Positions 12,655-24,200 of a DNA stretch of 64,000 bases are shown here, one piece after another. Source of the DNA: Hydractinia symbiolongicarpus. Taxonomy: Eukaryota > Cnidaria > Hydrozoa > Anthoathecata > Hydractiniidae. The stretch lies in NCBI RefSeq assembly GCF_029227915.1, contig NC_079875.1, positions 6,634,001 through 6,698,000 of the forward strand, given 5' to 3'. The position numbers and the translations under genes are program-made. Every line of letters starts with the position of its first letter. Within the stretch, counting starts at the first letter, position 1. The notes below the pieces were generated by a model. The model saw only the letters and a list, made by a program, of their open reading frames with translations. It was not told the DNA's origin and did not search any database.

Positions 12655-13642
12655 CAGGCCTATCAATAAGAAAATTACACCCAAGCAATAAATCGCTCCC
12701 CGAAGGTTGAAATACCTTAGGAGTACTAATTTTCACGGGTACATTTTTTCGAGAATTTTGCTGTTTTTTGACCAATTGTATGCCTGCGAAATATTTTGCG
12801 ATGTTAAATTCACGAAAAGTAATACCTGCAAATTTCTTTTTCAATTGAAATTTGCAAAAAATTAATACCTGTGAAAACAGCCAAATTTATCTTGTAGAGA
12901 TGATAAACAAGACAACCTTAAAAATACCACGCATATATTCCCAAAACCCAATTGACTACAACTTTATCACATCATTTGTTTTTCTTCCCAAATATTTCTC
13001 GAATGTCTCTTGACCGAACTCCTGCCTTCTTTTTATTTTTTGTGCTTGACAAAGCCACGCACGGTGTACATTTGCTGATTCAAACAAAATCGTTCTCATG
13101 GATATGTTTTAATTGCTTCAATTTTCCATTTTGGTAGGTTTCTTGTGGAATGTGAAGTTAATAAATTACATTTTTTTATTTAAAGTCTACTACCGCGAAA
13201 ATCAATTCTTGCGAAAACTCAAAATACGAACAATTCGTGAAAATTAATACTCGCAAAAATTTTTTGATTAGCGAAAATTAATACCTACGAAGTATAGTTT
13301 TTTTTTACTCTCTAAAATAAGTACCTGTGAAAATTAGTGATCCTAAGTTAATTTAAATTGGCCAAACAATTTGAATAAATAGAATAAGTTTATAACCATA
13401 TGTTATCACAAAGTCTTTTTTTCCATTATATTTATCATTTTTATATGTTTTATTCTTTTCTCACTGTAAATAATAAGAAAGAGGACATTAGTTTCCGTGT
13501 TAAATGAATTGATATTTCTCAGTCAGAAAAAACTCTTTTTGGAATTGGGGAGCAATTAAGGGCTAGTTTCTAATTTCTCAAAATAGGGCGAGTTTTTGCG
13601 TAAGCAAGAGCAATTGCTCTCCCCTTATTGATAGGCCTGTGC
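12655..13642. mobile_element. Inverted-repeat DNA element enclosing a second MITE
   Basis: Outer ends: CAGGCCTATCAATAAG near 12657-12672 and its exact reverse complement near 13625-13640. Inside it is a second unit bounded by 27-base terminal repeats at 12716-12742 and 13321-13347 (CTTAGGAGTACTAATTTTCA against CTTAGGATCACTAATTTTCA in reverse complement). The inner unit also has many subterminal copies of GCGAAAATTAATACC-like sequence. No transposase coding was found. The ORF at 12434-12844 (-) overlaps this unit and is taken as chance or repeat-derived. Confidence 0.65.
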
Positions 13643-14289
13643 ATGCAATGTATTTTTTGTTGCACAAGACACTGTCATTGTGTTGGAATGCAGCAAAAAT
13701 ATGCAATAATATTTTAATCTTTGTAAAGAAGAAAATTTGACTATTTAAATATGCTGTTTGTCCAGATGTCTAGACAAATATATTTCAAAAATATTGTATA
13801 ATGCTTTTTTATTGGATAAAAAGAGTTGCCAATCCACTCATTAATACATGGGTGGGTGTATAATTTTTTTCACAAACTTAAATTAGAAGACATATTTAGA
13901 TTTTTGTTACAAAATGTGATAAAAAATGTTGAAACGTAATAATCAGGACATTCAAATGTGTCACATAAACTAATCCCAATTTCTCTTTGCCTGCGGGACC
14001 GCCACTGCATTTCATTGCACAATTCTTATGATCATAAACATACCATTTGGCAAAATGAATAAATGAGTCATAGAAATATATCAACAGAAGTTTTTATTAT
14101 AATTCCCAATAAATTAAATGTTTTATATTACTCAAAGCCAGCTTCTTTGGCACACTGAGCTACCTCTTGATATTCCTTTCAAACACACCTTTGCCTTGCT
14201 GTTGTCGTGAAGAATGTATTGTGTATATACATATTTTAGAATAACTGTGTTTTCGGAATTTCCTATCACTTTGTGACTCTCCCCCATAG

Positions 14290-16602
14290 GAATTGATGGT
14301 AAAAAATATGCAATTACCCAAGTCTGGAAGCTGAAGGAAGAGATTGTAGCAAGACAATTTAGTGCAAAAGTTCAGCAGTTAGCCCACAATGGTCAATGTG
14401 ATAGTGACAATGTTGAAAGTACTTGGACTACTTTGAAGAATTGTCTTCTAGAAGCTTCTGATGATACCTGTGGGTGGACGAAAGGACCAGCTAGACATAG
14501 ACAGACTAGTGGTGGAATAATGAGGTTGACCAGTGTATAAAGGAAAAGAGGAAACTTTGAAAAGAGTGGAAGTCAGGTGGTAGTAAAAATATTTACTTAG
14601 AAGCTAAGCGTCGTGCTCCTACAGCAGTGCATAAGGCAAAATCAAAAGCAGAGAGAAACAGATTTGCAGATGTGTTAAGAAGGGAAGACCAGCGCAATGA
14701 GGTATTCAAGATAGCAAGTAAATGAAGAAGACTAACCAAGATGTTGTAGGTGAGATATGTATACTTATTGATGAAGGTGTTTTGGCTAGCACAGAGGAGG
14801 AGAAAAGGGTAGCTTGGAAGAATTATTATCAGAGGTTGCTTAACACTGAGTTTGATTGGGAGGAGGATAATTTGTCTGATGATGATGTTGTAAAAGGGCC
14901 AGCTATGCAGATCAAGACATAATGGGTAGTGGAGGCTATTAGGAAATTGAAGATTGGCAAGGCTGCAAGAGTATCATGTATTGTTGCAGAGATGGTAAAA
15001 GCATCTGGATATATTGGAGTTGAGCTTATTAAAAGTCTTGCTAACCAGATTATAAATGATGGTGCTATTCCGAGTGAGTGGCAGTCGAGTGTAATAGTGA
15101 ATTGTTTCAAGGGCAAGGGTGATGCATTAGAAAGGGGTAACTATAGAGGTTTGAAGTTGGTTGATCAAGTAATGAAAGTTATTGAAAGAGTGATTGATAA
15201 GTTACTTAGAGAAAGGATTGATATAGATAAAATGCAATTTGGTTTTGTTCCAGGGCGTGGCACAACAGATGCAATATTTTTACTCAGACAGCTTCAGGAA
15301 AAGTATTTAGGAAAGAGAAAGAATCTCTGTTTTGCCTTTGTAGATTTAGAGAAAGCTTTTGATAGAGTGCCACGTAAAGTTATTTGGTGGGCTATGAGAA
15401 AATTAGGTGTGGATGAGTGGCTACTTACGATGGTACAGTCTATGTACAGCAATGCTAGAAGTCGTGTCAGGATTAATGATTCACTTAGTGATAAATTTAG
15501 TGTAAATGTTGGTGTACATCAGGGTTCTGTACTTAGTCCTTTGTTGTTTGTTCTAGTCTTAGAAGCGCTGTTGATGGAGTTCAGAACCGGTTGTCCATGG
15601 GAGTTATTGTATGCAGATGATTTGGTTCTCATAGCAGAGTCGATGAAAGAATTAGTTGAAAAGTTTAAGAAGTGGAAGAAAGGACTAGAAGAGAAAGGGC
15701 TAAAGGTAAACACAGCAAAGTCTAAAGTCATGATTAGTAGCATTGCAGCCAAGTGTGACCTTGTAGTTGGAAAGTGGCCTTGTGGAGTTTGCAGGAAAGG
15801 GGTTGGTAGTAACTCAATTTTTTGTCAGACTTGCAAGCATTGGGTACATAAGAAGTGCAGTAGTATTAGTGGAAGGTTAAGAGCTGACATTCAGTTTGTA
15901 TGCAAGCGTTACAAAGGTGAGATTATAGAGAAAGAAGTATTTCCAGGTTTAATGATGTACAACAGTGACTCGTTAGAGATAGTTGAGAACTTATGTTACT
16001 TAGTTGATATGTTGTGCAGTGAAGGGGGTGTAGGAAGAAGTGTTACTTGCAGGATAGGTTCTGCTTGGAAAAAGTTCAGAGAGTTACTTCCTTTGTTGAC
16101 TAGCAGAGTCCTGTCAATTGAGGTAAAAGGTAGGTTGTATAAGGCCTGTGTAAGAAGTGTTATGTTGTACGGTAGTGAGACATGGGCAGTAAAGCAGGAA
16201 GATCTTGACCGTTTAGAAAGGAATGATATGAGAATGGTTAGGTGGATGTGTAACGCCAGTCTGAGAGACAGAAAGAGTTCAGATGAGCTAAGAAGCAGGC
16301 TAAGTCTCCATAGAATTAAAGATGTTATCCAGATAAGAAGATTGAATTGGCTGGGGCACTTGGAAAAAATGGAGGAGGATAATTGGGTAAGAAAGTGTAG
16401 AGACTTGATAGTTCCTGGGGCAAAGCCCAGAGGCAGACCGAAAAAGACTTGGCATGAGGTTATAAGGACAGATTTGATACAGAGGAAGTTGAGTTTAGAT
16501 CTAACACAGTGTAGTTCAGATTGGAAGAGGGTCATTAATATACCCCGTTCAACCCATGCTAGCATGGAAAACAAACGTTAAGCCGAGAATGATGATGATG
16601 AC
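14290..16602 (+). mobile_element. Degenerate non-LTR retrotransposon with RT and PHD-like finger
   Basis: The main open stretch (about 14923-16581) contains reverse transcriptase motifs in order: FGFVPGRGTTDAIFLLRQ, FVDLEKAFDRVPRKV, VHQGSVLSPLLFVLVLEAL and the catalytic YADDLVLIAES. A Cys/His finger follows (CGVCRKG...CQTCKHWVHKKCSS, PHD-like), then a C-terminal block with LNWLGHLEKME and PRGRPKKTWHEVI. Upstream pieces in other frames belong to the same ORF: KNCLLEASDDTCG at about 14440, then a frameshift near 14510, a TGA-interrupted join near 14724 and a TAA at 14920-14922. No endonuclease domain is present, so it is 5'-truncated. The 3' end is a short (GAT)n tail at about 16588-16600. The copy cannot be active. 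Confidence 0.9.
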
Positions 16603-17423
16603 CCAATTACCACTAATGAAAGAGTATGTTAATATAATTAGTGGCTACAATTTATTATTGTTAAAGAGACTACGAACCGGTTAAAATGCTCACATTCTGT
16701 ATATCCCGCGCACATATTAAAAATCTGGCAAACGTGTTTTGCGCAATGAACAGACCATCGCACTTTGCTCGCTGGTTCCATATTTTTTCTCAAAAAGTAT
16801 GTCTTAGAAAGAAATATTTCAGCAAGACTCATTCTGGATAAAAGCATGACCAAGGCTGGAGAATATAAAAATTCTAGATATATCTATATGTTCGAGTCTG
16901 TAAATTACATACATGCCGGATAAATAGCCAGTTTGTTTTTTGTCGCCATCAGCTTGACTTTCGTGTAACGGCCGTTCTGTAGCCCCTTTAAAATAAAAAC
17001 AATGTAGCAAACTAAACTTAGCAAGGTCATTTATTTACATTGACAGAACACAGTTATTTTATAACTTAGCTCTTCAAATTGTTAGGAAAGCCATAACTCA
17101 TGTGGCAATTTAAAATAAATCGAAAAAGATGTATATTTTTTGATAAGATTATGCAATTATAACACTTGTCCCAAGAAGAGTGCGGACATCTTAAAAAGGT
17201 GAATGCAGTGCAAATATTTGGCAGTTTTTCCTGCATTCAAGAATTCAAATAAAGTGGTTTCTGAAATTAAAAATCACTGAATAAACTTTTTTTTTTTTTT
17301 TGCGAATTGCAACTTTTTAAAATGTGTAAGAAAAAGGCCGAAATATTCTCTCAAAACATTTCTGTCATCAAAGTATCTGTTCCTGGTAGTTTTTTCTAAA
17401 GAGTTGCCATTTCTCCCTTTTAG
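16603..17423. other. Region upstream of the OARD1 exons
   Basis: Must contain the missing 5' exon (start codon and a handful of residues) and promoter of the macrodomain gene, but I could not identify them. The ATG near 17321 opens a frame that stops before the first recognised exon, so it is not used. No other coding similarity was seen. Confidence 0.35.
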
Positions 17424-19775
17424 TGCTGTATCAGGTACGTTAAGGGTGACCTGTTTACGTCTCCTGCAAGTGAAAGTTTAGCTCATTGTATCAGTGCAGA
17501 TGCAAAGATGGGCAAAGGAATTGCTGTTATGTTCAAAAAACAGTTTGGTGGTGTGGATGAAATTATGAGTCAAGGTATTTGTTGATGGAAAATCCAAAAA
17601 ATATCAAAGTTTATTCATAACAAACAAAACTTATCTATTATTTGTTTTACAAACTTTTTTCGAATCCTTATCTATTCTGCCATTACTATTATTTGTGTCT
17701 GCTTTGCATTGCTTCACTGAACTTTATTTACAATTACATGTAATTTGTGGCATTGAATTTCTCTTAGGATTTTCAAAAATTTAGAATCTAGTTTAAAAAT
17801 ATACTTTTTTTCCACGCCTATGTTTGTGTTTAAAATTTTAATAAGATCAAAGCGAACCAAAGAGTTGACCTTATATACGATTATATGCTTATCTTACTGT
17901 TATTCCATTTTCTGTGTATTGCTGGTACTGCAAAAGCAGTGGAGAGGGCTAGGAATTAAGTTTTTACAAATTTTGAAATTTCGACCTATTTCTGATTTAA
18001 AAATGTATTTCCTGGATTTTTTTGTTATTGTTTCTTGTTTAGGACAAAAGCCAGGTGGATGCGCTGTCTTAAAAAGGGATTCAAGATATATTTACAATCT
18101 GGTAATTTGGTCTAAGTATTTTTTTAGTTCTAATGTAAAAGCGTGACAGTTAAAAATCATTGGGAATACAACTGGACTTCACAACTGATTTGTTGTGATT
18201 AAACGGTCCAATAAGAGTTTCATTTAAAAAAAAAGAAGTATCATGTGAATTTGTCTTTGCCAATGACATTGGTGTATTTGTGGGGAAAACCAAACACTGT
18301 GGTCACACAAACCCGAAGAATGTTTAAATTAAAACTACCTAATAAATTTAGGCGGGTGTTCTGTTTTCTTCCAAATGTGGTGCCATTCTGACCAAAGAAT
18401 GATGTAATTAAACTAAAATTAATGATTTTGAGAACTATTACCATAAAAATAAAAACATAGATGTATACATAAGTAAACGTTTAATGGTTTTTTTTGTTTC
18501 CCTTTGATTTTTCAGGTTACAAAAGAGAGATATTTTCAAAAGCCAACTTACCAAACTTTGGAAAGCTCACTAAAAAGAATGAATCAGCATTGTAAATTAA
18601 AGGCTGTACGGAATCTTTCAATGCCCAAAATCGGAGCAGGCCTTGATAAGCTGGAGTGGAGGAGGGTTGAAGAAATTATTAAGGAGGTGTTTGGGCGAAC
18701 AGAAATCTCCATCACGGTGTATGACCTTCCACACAATGAAACGAGAGGTAGAGGTATGTATATATTTTTTTGATCATCCTCTGATATAACAAACATCTCT
18801 ATTTAAAGGGGATTGTGGAGAGGTTGCTCAGTTGATAGAGCGTTTAACTCACGTTCGAAAAATTGTAGGTTTGATCCCCGCGTTAAGCCATTGGCCTAGT
18901 TGGGCAAAGTTTTCAGGATTTTTGTAGCTCAAATGGGAGTTTCAAACTGTAGAAACATTTGATAGGGTGTATCAATTTTTTTAGTGTAAACCACATAAAA
19001 ATAAATCATTACTGCTCAAATGCGAGTGCGTGGTACTTCATGGGTACTTTTATTTTTTAACGTGACAGTAATACCCACGACAATTTTTTCTTATTTAAAA
19101 TTTCTTTTGTGAAAACTCATCTTAAAAACAGACAAATTGTTTTTATATAATTCGCTTATATTTCATTTTTATTATTCGTCCAATTTATCTTTTTTTTTGT
19201 AATTGCTTTCATATGGTTATCACTGCAAATGAGATTAACATTTTAACCATTCGAGAAGGTTTGGAAACGAATTGGACGCGAAAATAAGCACTTTTGAGGT
19301 TACCTATTCTGCAACTAGTGCTTCTTCCTCGCACTTTTTGTAGCTGATCTTTCACAAAACTGTTATAAAGTCACCCCATGTCAAGCACTAAAACTAATAT
19401 ATTATATCTTGTATATTTTTTATCGTATGGTTTTTGCAAAAATGATTTTCTAGTTTTTAATATTCGCAGTTTCCTTATTTAAGAAAAACTACGCAGTTGC
19501 AGAAGTGCCACTTTTGCAGAAACGGAGGCCAAGCGTTTTTAAACACAGTTTCCTAAGTTAAATATCTAGCATGAGCATTAGAATTTGTTTTGGCTTAGCA
19601 GCTTTGGAAGTTGAGACGACTAATCGGTGTTAGTCGAGAAAAAAAATTCAAAATCCCGTTAGCGACATTTTTGCGTATGTTTTTAGGTTCTGGTTTTAAT
19701 CATAAAAGTGCTGACATAAAGAAAAGACCTGGGTCGGAAAAACTGACAAATGAGAATAAGAAAAGCAAGACATAG
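17424..19775 (+). CDS. OARD1: ADP-ribose glycohydrolase OARD1/TARG1 (first exon not located)
   Basis: TARG1 is a macrodomain enzyme that removes ADP-ribose from glutamate/aspartate side chains and deacylates O-acetyl-ADP-ribose. Exons: 17424-17574, 18043-18101, 18516-18753 and 19687-19775, with GT-AG borders and compatible phases giving 178 residues plus stop. Recognisable blocks are [78 protein letters not shown] and ITVYDLP, all colinear with human OARD1. The lysine of the VLKRD block and the aspartate of GAGLD are kept; these are the known catalytic pair (human Lys84/Asp125). The protein continues about 36 residues past the usual C-terminus into a lysine-rich tail ([10 protein letters not shown]...NKKSKT), possibly a nuclear targeting tail. 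A SINE lies in the last intron. Confidence 0.93.
18815..18985 (+). mobile_element. tRNA-derived SINE in the last OARD1 intron
   Basis: The head resembles a tRNA: box A TTGCTCAGTTGATAGAGCG near 18823 and box B GTAGGTTTGATCCCC near 18864. The body includes TTGTAGCTCAAATGGGA, which is also found in the SINE at about 32622, so the two belong to one family. The right end is approximate. Confidence 0.65.
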
Positions 19776-19926
19776 CGGAGGGAATCCAATATTCAATGAT
19801 AAGTTTGGGTAAACGAGTCAAGTTTTGTTTGATTTTACTTTTAAAATATAAAAAAACGGTTTCTTATATCTCAACTGATTAAAAAGAGCACATAGATTCG
19901 AAAGTTCTTGTATATCAGAGATTGTA

Positions 19927-21226
<1,300 letters not shown>

Positions 21227-24200
21227 TTAGCATGATTTTTTCCATCTGGTTGGTTGAGCAGGTGAACTTTGCAATCGATGAAGAGGGGAGTGGTTACTAT
21301 GTTGTTTGTTGATTGCACCAGAGTCAGATAAACTCAATTTCTTTTGTAAGGAACGCTAAAGAAAAGTAGGGAACGTTATACGACCTTGGGAATCTTAACC
21401 GACATTTACCTAAAACATAATAACAAGCTGATTTTTTTTTTTTTTTATAGCAACTTTATTACATTGGTTAAGAATGTTCTCAATTTATTGTACTTTGATT
21501 TTCACGAAAAAAAATCCAAAGAATGCTTAATCCTATTTTTAACAGCACCATATTGTTTAATTATACAGTGATATTAAATGCCTGCAGATATTAGATAACT
21601 CAGTGCTATGATATATCAGCTTAGAAACCAATCGTATAAATCTTTGTTCCAACACCAATCTAGGAACATATTTATCCTCGTCCCTGGGCTCTCTTATGCC
21701 TAATACACTAAATGGCAGCGCCTTCCCATCAGCATTCCAAAGGCGTAGAAGAGCAATGGGTACGAGGTTGATATGTTGCTACTACTTCGGAAATACGTAC
21801 TGGAATATTTAGTTTGCGCATGCTTGATAGAATGTCATGAAACTCTGGTCTGTTATTTTCACTGTTACTCCAACACGATTGAATTAAACCCTATAAGTAA
21901 GAAAAAATGTTTTAACAGGATTTTGTCATTATTTGGTGCTCTTGGTATCGTACAAAATGTTTATCGTTTAACAGTCACATAAAAAGACTTATTTAAAGAG
22001 CTCCAGAATCGTCAGCATTGAATAATAGTTAGAGGACTCAAATAAGTGGGGATACGTAAACATTAAAAGGATTATTTCAAAAATAAGACGCAGCTAAATC
22101 AAATATTTTTAACGTTCACTAAAATTTAATAATAATCAAAAAATTCGCTGAACGAAATTTCATTTTTTCCTTTCAAGCCAATCCAATCGTAGAAATGTTA
22201 CCTTAAACGTCAAAGGAAAATCTGTATCATCCAATGATTGGACGACTCCTTTTGATACTTTCCATATAACTGTTTCAGCTTCTGCATCTTTGAAAGGATA
22301 TCGACCAAGAAATATTTCGTACAACAGCGTTCTGCAAAATAACAATTTGCATCAAAATACACCTTGAAGATTTGAACGAATAAGGATGATGCGCTATTTT
22401 TGACAATTGAAGCCATTAGCTTGCCTTATAGGAGAAAATGACTTTTTTTGCAGTAGGATGTAAATGTGACAATTCTTGCTTATAAAGCTTTTTAATACAA
22501 ACGAACCTTTAACTAATGGTTTGAATAAAGAAAACAATTAGGTTGTTGCCTCGCTTAACCTCTCATCAAATTTCAGCACGAATATGTTCGTCTCGCCGTT
22601 GCGGTTATAGAAAAAAGACAACAGGCGCCGGGAACGAGGTTGGTTGGCTTGCATCCAAAAGGCAATAATCACTATCCGACTTTAGTTATTTATATAATTA
22701 AACAAACTGTCTACTCACCCGTATGCAAATACATCAGATTTTGAATTTGTCTTTTCAGTGGATGACAAATAGACACCATCCACATGCAAGCAACGCATCA
22801 ACTGCGGACTTAGATATGTCAAATGTCCTTTTGGTATACTACCCCAGTTTTTTCTACAAATAGTCAAAATTAAATTGTCACTGGATGTACACGCTTTTTT
22901 ATAAGAATATTTGACTGGAATTTTAGGTTAAAAGCATCAGGTCAATTGCTAGAAGGATTTATTTCGTGAATATTTGCCATATTCGAGAAAACCGCGAAAT
23001 TTAATCCACGTGATAATTTTGGTATCCTTAAAAAAAATGCGTGTGAATGAATCACTGTACTGCCACAGGTGTTGAACAAAACACATGCGTGAATAAAAAT
23101 ATGCACAAACAACGAAGGGAAAAAAAACCGTGATTTCTGAAACCCAACCGGTTCACAAGCTCCTTCATTTTTACACCAGTAAAAGTTAAAATTATTTAAA
23201 CTTCTGCAGACAACATAAGAATAATTAATATAATTATTTGTCTCCTGCGTAAATATTGTCTTAAAAAGCGGTTTTAATTTTGGAAGTAGTTTTAACAGAG
23301 TCCACATACTTTCACGCGAAAAAACGGGTTTAAAAATTCTCTTACTTCACCGTTGGAGTCATTGTCATTGTATAATCCGTTATTCCGATTTTAACTTTCG
23401 ATTCTAAAAATATATTTCGGGAGCATAATTTTCCAAGAGTTATTCCTTTAGCATGTAAATATCCCATTCCTTGCGCTACTTGTTTCGCTATGCTGAACTT
23501 TGTGCCAAAGTGAAATGACGTCATTCGTGTGTGTAAATACGTATGCAATGTATCGCCTTTTCGTACACTAAAAGCAAAGCAAAGAGGATATCATTTTTAT
23601 AAAGCAAAGTCGATATCATCTTAATATAGGAAAGCAACCTCGTTCCCAGGGCATCTTGTATCTTTTCTGACCCCGGGACGGCGATCGTATTGCCGTCCCG
23701 GGGTCAAAAAGGATACAAGATGCGGTTGATAACAAAGCATATATCATCTTGATGAACAATATAAAACTGAAGAATATTAAGAGCTGATAGTCAAAAAAGC
23801 TAAATATCGGGTGAGAGTGGGATGTATACTTTGTTAGCCCACATTATGCCAGCCTTTACTGGAGGTAAAGGGTCGGCAAATGTTCGGTGTTCACCTAGAG
23901 TTACTAATCAAGATATTTGTGGCATAAACTAAATATAAATGTCAACATGCCAAGCTATAAAAGTGTACGACAGATAAAAGTTTACTAACCAAACTCTTCA
24001 TTTAAGGGTGTTCACGCGAGGTTGAATTATACTAACAAAACGCCTCTTTTACAGGCGTTTACTAACCTTGTAACAACAGCGAGGTTCGGAGGTTCAATAC
24101 ATGCGCCCATGAACAGAACAACGTTTTCATGTCGAATCAATCCAAGCAACGCCACCTGAATAAACAGAGAGCAGCTATTTCATTGCAAGTTATCTGGATT

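Noticed and set aside
12434-12844. 136-codon minus-strand frame
   Set aside because: It overlaps the ends of the inverted-repeat element, shows no family similarity and has repeat-derived sequence.
15996-16574. 192-codon minus-strand frame inside the LINE
   Set aside because: It is the antisense shadow of the LINE C-terminal coding region, whose plus-strand frame has clear motifs.
17321-17395. ATG near 17321 as the OARD1 start
   Set aside because: Its frame closes at a stop before the first recognised exon and no suitable donor was seen.
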